Shown piece after piece: positions 43,661 through 55,297 of a stretch of DNA of 64,000 nt. Origin of the DNA: Flammula alnicola (lineage: Eukaryota > Basidiomycota > Agaricomycetes > Agaricales > Strophariaceae); assembly GCA_015499995.1 (NCBI GenBank), contig JADNRV010000005.1, forward strand, positions 806,001 through 870,000. The letters run 5' to 3'. Both the position numbers and the translations under genes were made by a program. How positions within the stretch are numbered: position 1 is the first letter of the stretch; every line of letters begins with the position of its first letter. Under the pieces are notes generated by a model. That model did not search any database and had not been told where the DNA came from. It saw only the letters and a program-made list of their open reading frames with translations.

Positions 43661-44692
43661 TTACCCATTAGCATTGCCCAAGAGTTCTTCGAAGCGCTGT
43701 CGATAATATGCCAGCTGCTCGTCATACTCATGTCCCGTATGAAGCCCATGGTCCGTCTCAAAATTCCTGCACTCTCTGAGGAATTGCTCCAGGTCTTTGA
43801 CTCGAGTGATTGATAGCTCTGGTTCATTAGACCCTCGCGCGCGGGCGAGATACGATGCTACGAGGGTCGCGAGAGCACCTCATGCTGAGAGTCAGCACCA
43901 CTAAATAATGCGCAAGGATTTGGAGAAGTACCAAGAATAGTTGTTTGCACTGCGGCCTGGAAATAGCGGCCAGATGAGCAACGTTCTCGAGCTCGGTATA
44001 TGAAGAATTTGAGCACATACAGATCTTCCTGGGCCTGCGACGGCAGACAACCCAGTGGTCAACGAACCGAGGAGAACTTGTAGGCCAATTGCTATATTAA
44101 GCGCCAGGCCAGTCATTTGCGCTTTGGCGGCGTATTTTGCCCGCTCTCTCTCTGCGTCTTCGACAGTTTTTCTTATTCGATCACTAACAGTACTCCTTGG
44201 CTATTTTTTTCTTGAGAAGAGGGATCGAAAAAATACATGGATGAATTAAACACTCACCTTTTCCCCAGGATCATACTGACCTGAAACGGCGCGACTGAGT
44301 CGGACGGATTGCGGTGCAGCGGATACATCTACTGTTCGTCGCCTCCTAGGGCCAAATTGTGTGTCGGCGAGGTAAGCGCCAGGGAAAGGAGGTAAGGGTT
44401 GTCCAGCACCAACTTCCTGGATGTCCTGCCTTCCAAAGCTGTCCGCGTCTCCATGCCTATGCACACTCGTGGGTGACAGAGGGAAAACAGTGATTGGTGG
44501 ATAATTTGCATCCCCAGTATTGAGCTGGGGTGGCGACTGCCGTCGACTCGGACTGCCGTCTCTTGATATGAAAGACTCACGAGCCTGGCTAGAGGGTGTT
44601 GTGTTGGGGTCGGCGTTGTTATCACGAGGCGCTTCGCGTATACTTGGTGGTCGGTTGGCTTGGACAGGAGCTGTGGCGCGCTCGGAAGCCAT
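43661..44692 (-). CDS. Fungal SLATT-domain two-TM protein, copy 2
   Basis: Tandem paralog of the gene at 41039-42462, with four exons (44258-44692, 44021-44200, 43932-43956 and 43661-43878) and 285 aa. The start MASERATAPVQANRPPS parallels MASEHPSSNVQPNRPPS of copy 1, but the disordered region is only about 145 residues and lacks the ARLLHVAED repeats. The SLATT part is nearly the same: KYAAKAQMTGLALNIAIG, LLGSLTTGLSAVA, QTTILGALATLVASYLARA, then LEQFLRECRNFETDHG and FEELLGNANG. Exon 3 is again exactly 25 nt. The last intron appears to use a GAG acceptor rather than CAG/TAG. Predicted two-TM membrane protein; function unknown. Confidence 0.83.
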
Positions 44693-45489
44693 TATCTAGC
44701 GTTCGCTACTTCGTAGCCTAACACAGTACGAAAGATGGGTACCTGGGCGTTAGTGATGAGGGGGTGGCGAGTTAGTGATGAGGGGGTGGCGAGGACGCTG
44801 GATGAAACTAACCAGGAAGAGCGTGGTGATCTGGTAGTCATAGACATTAGATGTTGCATTGTTATTTACGGAAACGAATAACAGGGAATAACAGTAAAGG
44901 ACGCACCAGCAAATGGTATCGATGTGCTGTCAAGGCTTGTCGTTTTCGCGAACCTGCCATATGTTTTGAGTGGGATTATCTCAGAAGTAAATCATTGAGG
45001 AATCGAAGGGAGACATCCACTTATGGCAACTGAACTATATTCCATACCTTCTCGAGCTTCTGTCATTGTCAGAAAATCGATGGGTGTGGGATTCCAGCGA
45101 CTTTAATTAAGAACAGGATCACAATATTGCTTTCTTTGTAAGTCGCATCTTACATACCACCGGAACCTTGTCTTGAAGGTCTTCTTAGCGCCGACGTGGT
45201 TGACGAGTTTGCTGTCGGTTGAATCAAGAACGATCAAATTTAGCTGATAGCACAAGGCCATGGCTTTCGCAGTCACAAATTGCTGGCTTCCCGTGCAAAC
45301 CATCCCGAAATGAAGGTGGGCATACGGATGCAGAACAAAATACTTATATATCGGTGTGGAATCGCGATACCGCCCGATACCGCAATCTCATAACTTGGCG
45401 CTACATTCTGTTCCTAGTTTAAAAAAAAATTACGAGAAGGTGGAACTCGCAACGGAAACAGAGCCCTTATCAGAAGAGGGGGGGGAAGG
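44693..45489. other. Spacer with a 22-bp double repeat
   Basis: About 0.8 kb between the SLATT copy 2 start and the XRN1 stop. Contains two perfect 22-bp copies (44749-44770 and 44771-44792, unit starting GTTAGTGATGAGGGGG) about 60 bp upstream of the SLATT copy 2 ATG. Otherwise nothing recognisable. Confidence 0.6.
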
Positions 45490-48400
45490 TTACGAAGGCA
45501 AGGGAGCAGCGAATGATCCACGACCACGCCCTCTGAACACACCTCTGCCAGGACCTCCCCGACCACGATCACCATTGGGGCCGAAGCCACCACGACCACC
45601 GCGGAATCCTGGAACGAAGCCACCTCGACCACCACCACGCGGGAAACCTCTGCCAGCAGCTGGAGGTACGTGAGAACCATTAGTCTGTGGAATGGGTTCC
45701 AATGGTTGGACAGGTTTAGTGGTGTGAGTCATGGGCACCTGAACGGCCTGGGAAGGAGGGCCGCCACGACCGTTCACATAGCCACCTCGTCCACCACCTC
45801 TATTAGGGTTAGCCATGATATGGACGTGGGCCGGTTGACTACGAATAAATCAGCATCCCCCGAGTCAAAAGCAATGAAATGAAATACTCACTTGGAAGGC
45901 GGTGCAGGTCGGAATCCAGCAGCGGGTACTTGCCCGGGTACTGAGTTAATCGCTGGGTGCGGGCCAAATCGAGGCTTAAAAGGGACGTCATTGCGAACGG
46001 GTGGTGGTGCTTTCGGGTTGGTAGAAGTAACGAATTGAGGATTCGTCAAGTTCAGACAGGTGTTGAACTCGACGGTAGACCCACGATATTGAGAGCAGCT
46101 AATATATAGCTTTAATATAACCGAAGCGAGAAACTAAGAATAGATTCATACCGATCTCCCAATGTGAGTCCAGACATAAATGGAACATCCCACACGACGT
46201 CCATAGACTTGGCATTTAGGCCGATAACAACACCTTTGACGGACAAAGGAACGCCCCCCGAATCTTGAACCATAGTTACGCGATCACCGAGCGCAAAATG
46301 TTGATTTTGAAGGCGGTAGACGGCATGAGCGGGTTTCAGAACTGCTTGCCGAGGGATGCCTTTGACGATTGCCTTCTTGATACTCGAGGGTGACTTGTTC
46401 TTCGTGAACTCGTCGGCCAGCGTTTCGATCTCAGAGACAGTTTCCTGTAGAGCGGACAGAAGAGGAAAATTCAATAAATGCAGAGGTAGCAATATCGAAG
46501 GCTTACCTTGGTCAATTGGTCGCAGAAGAGTGACACGGGCTCAAAATCACGAACACCCTTCGACTTCAGCCATTGCTTAATTTCTTTTACCTTCCCATCG
46601 GGATCCGGCCCGGGAAATACTTCTGCTGCCTTGGCCATTGCTTGGAGACTGTTAGAGAGATTGCTAAGACACGTCATCAGATTGCCTACCGTCGCCACTC
46701 TTATCAAGGATACGGAAGACCTCAGGGAATTTATCCTACACGAAACGTTAGATAAGATTGACCAAGTCCTGAGGCTGAACACGTGCCTTGTATTCTTTGA
46801 GAAGATCGACAGCCTTTTGGCTGTAGTCCCAATTACGACCTTCCTTCCGCGAGTAGTCGATCACCTTCAGCGCCTTGGCTTCGAACTTGAGACTGAGACC
46901 TAAATTGGTTTTCTGGTTGTCCGATGTAATGACCATGAAACTCGAGGTGATTTTGCCCAAGGCGCGACCGGTGATACCGACTTGGTCTGCAGCCTTGAAA
47001 GATGGGTAATATCGACTGGACTTGCGGTTCTCCACGATAGCTTTGAACTTATCGTTTTCTGACTTCTCGGAGGGGAAGAACTAAGGACAGCGCCATCAAT
47101 AGTTATCACAAGAACAGCGGAAAGGAGAAACTGACAGCAAGGATGACCGACAGCGACGTCTCTGTGGTCGACGAAACTTGAGCAGCGACGCCGTAGGCAT
47201 GCTCTCCGAGGAAGAAGATTTTGCTACCATCAGGGAACTCTTCAGCGAGTGGAGGTGCCTCTCTTTCTATGTAACGAGGGTCTTCCGACACAACTTCCAT
47301 CAGACACATCTGCACGGCTTGCTCAACCTCCTTTTCTGGACCTTCATAATCCTTTACAAATGCGCCGGACTCCAACCGCTTCAATCCTGGTTCGGAACGC
47401 AAGTGACGATTTAGCCTATGCAAGGCACGAAGAAACAAGACAATCAATCACCTTTCAGAGGTCGAACATGCAGCAAGATGTCGATGTTGCCCGGAATGAC
47501 ACCACATCGCATCGAGTAATAGTGGTCAATTCGATCTGCTTTCATCTTCCAATGACCCAGGCCCTGAGGAGCATGGGGATTCGAAATCACTCTGGCGGGC
47601 GTCCCCGGGGTGACGACCATCTTCTCGTACTTGAACAACGAGTCCGAGACCGCGACGACTTGGCCTTCCTGCAAGAACGGCCAATTCATAAATATCCGCT
47701 CTCCGATCATCTGCTTCGCGATATCTTCCATCTTCGTATTCTCGTAAGGGTTTTCGATGTGCACGACCATAGACTTATTGCGGCTCTCCGATCCATGCAC
47801 ATTGACGCCGTGGTATCCCAACATTGCTGTATGCGGAAGGGTCTTCAAGGAAGGGAAGCCTGCGAGGGCGTCGGCGCCGAGGGCGACGCCGTCGCACAAT
47901 CCTGGGATGAGGTACAACCCATCGAGAGTCGGTAAGTCAAATGGTTCCATGATACAAGCACACCGGTATAGAGGAGGAAAGAATCCTGGCAGTGACGAAG
48001 GGTAGTATGTCGGTTCGCCTGGATTGAACTTGAACTTTGTGCTTGTTCCTCGAGAATTCCGCTGCTGCTCCTCCTTCGTCAATCGATGCTCGCGAGCTGA
48101 GATAGAATGTGATTAAGAACGACGATTGACGGGGGATAACGTACCAGCCATAGCCTTGAGCAACCTCGCCTCGTCAATGAATGGAATCTTCACGATAGCC
48201 TCCCAGTCTTGCTTCTTTCCGTTCAGATCCTGCTCAAACTCCAGCGGATAGAAATCCAAGATGGGCGAATTTGGGTCGTACATCAAATCCTTATAAAAAG
48301 AGTCAGTACGCTACGAAAGTGCAGAAGAAGTAGGATAACTAACTCGATACGCCAATGGAATATGCTCCATACTGGCAACTGGGAGCACGCCCATAAGTTG

Positions 48401-50837
48401 CTCATAAGGCTTGAACGGAGTTCCGAGTTTAAAGTCGAAAGTCATCTTATCGACTCCTCGCAAATCTGAAACAGATTATCAACCGACTTTCCAGGAAGGG
48501 CAGCAAGGAGGACTTACCAGAGATTCGAGGAGCGTAATGGTAATTATAGAACCAGCCCCATGACGCCACCCCACTGTAGTAGTAGTGCATCACCCACTGC
48601 AGGCCCTCCACATATTTGTACACCAAATCACTCATAGCTTTCGGGTCGTCATACGAGATCTCCAATTTACCCTATGCCCGGAGACATATGTCAGCATACG
48701 GAGGTCAAAGCACATGTCACAGAGGTAAAACAAACCTGATAGTAGCCTCGCTTCCACTCGTCCATCTTCTCCTTCATAGATCTCTCATAACGCTCATCAA
48801 AACTCCCTTGGGCATCCAGATCCTCCACAGGTGCCTTCTCGTATTTCTTCAACACCCTATCAACCGCCGCACGACTCTCAGCGTCCTCCTCAGCATCTTC
48901 CCACTGACTGCTGTCTCCTCCATCTTCAACGACCTCCGCCTGCTCGTCGCCATCGTCCAGTGCACGTGGAAACCTCCATGTAACGAGGTTCACGTCCTGC
49001 TCGTCATATTCATCCCACTGCACGCTTAGATGCAGATCTTCCGACAACCTCGTGATGAATTGTCTGTCTTTCGCTGGAAATTCATTTGGTACCGCCAGCC
49101 TCGCTGCGCGGAAATGTGATGGTGATGGAGCGTTCCTGTTCTCTATCACAAATGCTTTGACTTTCTCGAAAATGTCTCGTTGGCTCTTGGTAAGAACTGG
49201 AAAAAGGCGAGATAAGTTGGCAGAACTTCGAGAGAGAGAGAATGAGATAATTACCCAGATTGGCGAGTTTCCTGCCATTCTCCATTTGTTTGACATGTTT
49301 GTCCTGCTTTCCTTTATACCAGTTCATATCGGCATACTCCTTCTCAAAGACCTCCTGCTCCCATTGCGCCATCTCATCCAGTACCAACTGAAGTCGTTTC
49401 ATGCTGAGAGTGCCTCTCTCGTTAATATAGCCATCTATAGAACGGTCAACATATTGCTCCTGATAAGAGGTGTCAGAACTACACTCACCCATCGCGGGCA
49501 ACACTTTCTTATACACGTCAAACAACTTCTCGAGCCCGTTCTCGTGGATGTGGAGGTCCGGTAGATTGGGTAAGAAATCATTTCCAACAAAGACCGCGAG
49601 CAGGATAAAATCATCGATGACCCGTTCCAGACTGTATTCGAATGGGAGAACGGGCTCGATTTCCCGGAACTCCAGGTCGAGATACTCTCTCATTAGAGAA
49701 AGATGTAAAAGGTAGAAATTAATCGCCTCCAGGCTGTTCAAGGGCAAGATAATAAAGTCAACGTTAGGGGGGGGGGGGGGGAAAGGGGTTGGATGCGAAC
49801 CTGGTATTGCCTTTCTTGCGAGAAGCCGGTCCAAACTTGACCTCTTCACGCAGTAAGCAGAAATGAGGATCATGGCTCAACAGCCCCAGCATGATCAGAT
49901 CAGCGTCTAGCCCGTAAAGACAGTGTCGGACGTTCGGGTTGTAGTCGGGTTGCGCCCTCGATAAACGAATGTATTCCATGATCTTGTGTTCGCCCTCTCC
50001 TGGCACCTCGTGCCCTGATAACACGACTTCAACGTCTCTCCAATTCGAGTCCTCCGTAATCTTCTTGTTGATAAAATAGCGAAGTTGGTCAGACAACCGC
50101 GCCATAAATGGGGTTCCTACCAAGAGCCTGTGAGTAACAGACAGCAAGAAAAGAGAACGGCACGCACCTGGTGTTATACAATTGCTGTCAAAAGCTTTCT
50201 CCTCCGGTAGCTTTTCTCCCTTTGCCTCGGCCTTCTCTCGCACCTCCTTCGCCTCCTTCGCCGTGCGGAAACGTCGACTTCGTTGTTGATTCATCTTTGC
50301 CCGGGGCGCTACACCATCTACGGCCATAAAGAACAGCTTTTTAGGCTTGATCTTCCCGAAGAGGTGGTCGACATAGGCAAAAATGGATGTAAAGATCTGT
50401 TCTTCGGACAGTCGGAAATGGGCATCCTCGTCATTGGGATGAGAACCTGGTTCGAATCAGCACCTTTGCGGGGATATAGAAATGAAAAAGGCTCACAATT
50501 GTGAATTATTCCGTTGAAATCCAGGTATAGATTATCTGCCAGCAGTCAGCACAATATTAACGCAAAATTCAAACAGGGACGACCACACACCGAATTCCGG
50601 GATCTTGTTCTCTTGGATGAGCTGCGAGGTCAAAGGATAGCGTTCTCTGCGACAGAAAGGTCAGAAAGTGTTATAAAAAGTATTGAAATACCTACGAAAT
50701 GTAGCGGAAGAACTGAAGAGCATGGCTTCAGCGTTGCGGGTTTAAGGCTCCAAAAATCAACTTACCTTCGGAATGCCTGCAAAAAAAGAACTAGTTTAGC
50801 GAACAAATCAACCCTGAAAACGTCGTTGCTGACCCAT
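45490..50837 (-). CDS. XRN1: 5'-3' exoribonuclease Xrn1
   Basis: Cytoplasmic 5'-3' exoribonuclease degrading decapped mRNA. About 20 exons encode roughly 1430 aa. The start [20 protein letters not shown] is assembled from exons of 4, 11 and 17 nt (50834-50837, 50766-50776 and 50696-50712). CR1 follows: [53 protein letters not shown] and [18 protein letters not shown], with the acidic metal ligands present. CR2 has [18 protein letters not shown] and [11 protein letters not shown]. The [15 protein letters not shown] region and D1/SH3-like domains follow ([39 protein letters not shown]). The tail is RGG-rich. Phases agree for exons 1-14; the last ones were traced less closely. Same strand as the SLATT genes. 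Confidence 0.95.
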
Positions 50838-53090
50838 GTTTACGATGTATGAGTTGGGGTAGGAAGAGGCGACGTGCGGTGGTGGTGAGGACGAAGGTTT
50901 GTATTTGGATATTCTTGTTGCCCGCGGGTCACTTTGTTCACCGCCACCACATGGCTCCCGCGCTCGTGGCCCTCCTCCTAGTTCGACTACTCACTTCCGT
51001 GGATTGCCAGATATTCCAACAGATGACGGGCATTCAAGTAACAACGCGAAGGGCATCCTGGGTCCAACAGCTATTTCGGCTTCCTAGAATGTCCTGGGTT
51101 CATCGACCCCTCTGGAGCCCTCGCGCTCAGCGCTCAGTATTGCGTCCTTTGGGCGACCACAGGACTAATTAGATTCGTCCACTGACACAATCTAGACCTG
51201 AACGCGTATCCAGAATTGAAGGGAAAATTTAGGTACGGATCATGGCATGAAAATCTTAAGTTTCGCCTTCATCGTAATAATCTTTCTTCAGCTTTCTTTT
51301 CCCAGAGGTATCCAGGTTATTGGGATATACTTATCGTTTCTCGAGGCTTGACTCATTCGAAATTTTGCAATTACTTGGAAATCCATTCACGACGGACCAC
51401 TATGTGCATGATCCTTCAATGAAAGTTGCGCCTGCTGCCACAGTAGACATTTAACTGCCTTCAGGCTTCAAGAACACCTCTGGCAGCGGCCTGGTGACCT
51501 ACAGAACAAAGCAACCAACAGATCCTCATTCGGCCTCCTAGCTTCACGTATCTTGTCTCAGCAACTCATTGCTTCATGTATATCCTGATCCATCGCGTTA
51601 AGGACCCGTCGGTATGTCCGTTTGACCGACACTTCTTCCTTGCGTTGTCCCCGCCTACAACGGTGGGTGTGGCACTACCCACTGCGCAGGTACCGCCACC
51701 CACCGGGATATTTTGTTTGACGGTTGATACCCGTGTGCATGCGTTCTTCCGTGTACTTCAGCGTATTATTCCTCCGGTCGCAGGTTTGTCTATGAATTCA
51801 CTTTTGATATCTAAAGTTGTCCCTATTTATCATAATTATACTTCCAGTTGATCCTTGAGTAACGAAGCATTGCTGCCACTTTACCACCCCCAATTCCGTG
51901 AACCCAGGAACATCAGCGAACGAACCATTCTGGAAGGCTTCGTACCGGAAGCTTCTTGATGCATAGGTCAGATTTACATTACTGTCTGAGATGCATACGA
52001 CGCTTCTGATTTGATGGATATCATCACCACGCCGCCTGCCCCAATATTACTTCCGCTGTGCAGCGCCTCCTTCAATGTATCTCGCTCGCATCTGCGCCAC
52101 CCCTTTTTTCTCGTTCTTCCGCTTTCTGAGACTGGTCAGGTGGATGCATGTAACCATTCGTAGAGCACTGCGACCTGCTCTCTAAAACACAAGCCCACCT
52201 CCAAAGGCCTCGACTCTCGCGAATGCGCAAGGTCGACCATTTATAGAAGGCAAAGAATTATATTGGAGCCTTGAAACTTGAGGACTGAACGGACCGTTGC
52301 AAGTACTTCCGTACAATCCTCGTGAGTGTTTGTTCCCCACACCTCGCCATTATTCTTACGTATATCGAAGATTAGCAAGCTAGATGAAATAAATCCTTTC
52401 TTGCAGTCATTCACATCCCCCGACCTCCACGGTCCCATGCGGGTGTGGCCAATCTCTTCCTTGATGCGCTTGTTACTTGCCCGCATAATAATACTGGTAC
52501 CGCAATCAAGCAGTAGCAAAGAAATGCTGACCATTCGTAGTTCGTCTGTAACAGAATCATCGTTGCGAACCATCGCAGCTCGTCGGTCGCATTAATTCGT
52601 GTGTTGCTTAGATAGATGTCATGGCAGAGTTTCGAACGGCAGTTCCCCACGATTCACGAATCCGTATCAGCTTGGCGCTATTCATAGCCCTCCATCACAG
52701 TCATAGAAGTTCGTAAGACTTGAGACAGCTGACAAGTTCACATGGATTTCTTGAAGCAAAAAATCTCGGAATACGAGGACATAGACGATAGTAGATCCCT
52801 TATATGGGTGACTCAATAGATCTAGACGAACAGTACGTTGACGCCATGAAAAGGGGTTGATCAGCAAGCAAACAAAAATCTACCCAACAGTGTGTCGATT
52901 AGAGAAATAGGTATACGTTAGACTTCCCAACTTAACCTCTAGTTCTCACCACGACGCGAGACGGTTATCAACGGACATTAAACCCTTCCATCAAAATAAG
53001 GGCACGAATTATCGAGGACTGGGTCTGAAGATGCGCATGTAGACAAATTTGTGATGACACGGAAAGGTCTACACGAATATCAAGCACCGT
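50838..53090. other. Intergenic, no gene recognised
   Basis: About 2.25 kb between XRN1 and GMP synthase. Short ORFs on both strands, no domain, no tRNA and no terminal repeats seen. It must include the XRN1 promoter at its left end. Confidence 0.45.
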
Positions 53091-55297
53091 TTATAGCCAT
53101 TCGACGGTCTGATAGGGCAGAACAGAGGCCGATGAGCACTGCCATTTATCGAAACAGAACAAAAAAGTACTTACTGCCGGTGGTTTCGATGAGATGTCAT
53201 AGGTAACACGATTGATACCAGCTACCTCATTCGTGATACGTGATGAAATACGCCGCAGGACTTCGGGCGGGAAGGCAAACCTATATTGTTGATCAGGAGA
53301 TGATGCCATGAGCGCTCATGAAGGAACGGCATTTGCCCAACTCAATGTATGGAAAGATACATACCAATCCGCCGTCATGAAATCCTCTGACTGGACTGCA
53401 CGGAGAGCGATGACCTGGTGCAGGGGATAATGATCAGTAAAACGCAGGAAAGGCTGTGGGTCTGGACCTCAAAGTTCAAAGGAGAATTTCATACCTGCTC
53501 GTACGTCCTTTGGTCGCCCATAACACCGACAGCTTTCACAGGGAGAAGGACGGCGAAAGCTTGTGCGATCTGATCATACAAGCCCGCCTTTCTTATTTCC
53601 TCGATGTAGATATTATCGGCCAGCTGCAGGATTCGAACTTGGTCACGGTTGACTGGGCCTAGAATACGGATGGCGAGACCTGGACCCGGAAAGGGGTGGC
53701 GTCCAACTAGCTGTGGGGGGATTGACAGAAGTCGGCCCAGGATACGTACCTCATCTGTAAGTCGTTAGTCACAGTTTGGATAAGGGGGAACAAGAATATT
53801 ACCTTTGAACAGTTCTCTCAGGGGTTCGATGAGTTTCAACTTCATGTCTTTGAGCAAACCACCGACGTTATGATGCGTCTTGATCGTCGCGCTAGGACCC
53901 TTGAAGCTGATACTTTCGATGACGTCGGGGTACAGCGTTCCTTGGAGGAGCCATTCGACGCGACCTTTCGCCTCGGCACCCTTCTTCTCTTCCTCTGCAG
54001 CAGCGGCTTCTATTTTGGCTGCCTCCTCCTCGAACACATTGATAAAAGTATTTCCGATGATCTTACGTTTCTGTTCGGGATCCTCGACGTCTTTCAAGCG
54101 GGACAAGAAGAGCTCCGAGGCGTCAACGACGGTCAGATTGACGCCCAGATCTCTGTTAAGCATCTCGTGTACTTGCTGGGACTCGTTCAAGCGCAGAACG
54201 CCGTTGTCCACCATGATAGCATGGAACCTTCACTATATGCTTCAGCAAGCGCCCATAATGACATACATACGGAACATACCTATCGCCGATAGCTTCGTGC
54301 ATCAATTTTGCAGCAACGGTGCTATCCACACCCCCACTGACAGCTCCAATGACACGTCCTTTTGGTCCACAAATCTCCCGGATGCGCGCAATCTCTTTTC
54401 CGATGAATTCTTCCTGATGAATATCAGTTGTACCAGGAATAGAAATTTCACTATGAGAAAAGTCATACCATCGTCCAGTTCTTTTTACATCCACAGATAT
54501 TAAGGATGAATCTTCCGATCACGGCTTTGCCATTGGGCGAGTGGGTGACTTCAGGATGGAATTGGATTCCATAGATTGGTTTAGAATTGTGGGCCAGAGC
54601 GGCATACGGTGCGGTTCGCGTATGTCCAATGACATGGAAGTCAGGGGGTGGTTTTGAAAGTTGATCACCATGGGACATCCAAACCTGCGATAACGTGGTG
54701 AAAGAGGTGATTATGTCTCCGTTATGAAAACTTACTCTCATCTCGTCACCAAAACCTTCGAACAAAGCATCGACAGAACCATTTCCAAGCTTCGTGATGG
54801 TGATATCAGCTGAACCGTATTCTCTGTGATCGCATTTGGTGACTTCGCCTCCAAGGTTCCACGCGATTTCCTTGTACGACTAATTAACGTTATGAACCGT
54901 CGTTGAGAGATTTCGAACACACCTGTAGCCCATAACATATTCCCAAAATCGGCACTCCTACATCAAATACAGCGGGGTCGACATGAGGAGAGACGTCGTC
55001 ATAAACCGAGTACGGTGATCCCGATAAGATGATTCCTAGACATTGCAATCAGTCAGAAATCCTGGTTCGCAAAAACTCTGTCGAGCACCTTTAGGCTTAA
55101 ACTTCAAATCCTTGACCTGCGTCGTGCATGGCATAAGTTCTGCATATACATTGTGTTCTCTGCATCTTCGAGTAATCAAGTGACTGTACTGCACACCGAT
55201 CTTAGCAGGTATAAAAAGAACATGGATAAGATGAACATACTTGAGAACCGAAATCCAAGATAAGTATGGTATCAAATTGGTCATGAATTTCCGCCAT
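53091..55297 (-). CDS. GUA1: GMP synthase (glutamine-hydrolysing)
   Basis: Converts XMP, ATP and glutamine to GMP in the cytosol, the last step of de novo GMP synthesis. About 11 exons; the first is 55241-55297 and the last a short piece encoding TVEWL with stop at 53091-53093. The class I amidotransferase domain contains ILILDFGSQ, the nucleophile motif ILGICYGLQ and the catalytic His-Glu in [11 protein letters not shown]. The ATP pyrophosphatase loop is [15 protein letters not shown]. The dimerisation domain ends [20 protein letters not shown]. All catalytic motifs are intact. One splice acceptor before [10 protein letters not shown] could also be used 9 nt upstream, which would add three residues (SYK). 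Two CACGTG boxes lie upstream. Confidence 0.95.

Noticed and set aside
41039..45489. A complete nucleotide-signalling defence operon around the SLATT genes
   Set aside because: Neighbours are an F-box gene and XRN1; no cyclase, SLOG or nuclease sensor gene is seen, so only the effector-like pair is claimed.
47249..47935. Long plus-strand open frame of 228 aa
   Set aside because: Antisense shadow of XRN1 exons; the minus strand carries the conserved domains.
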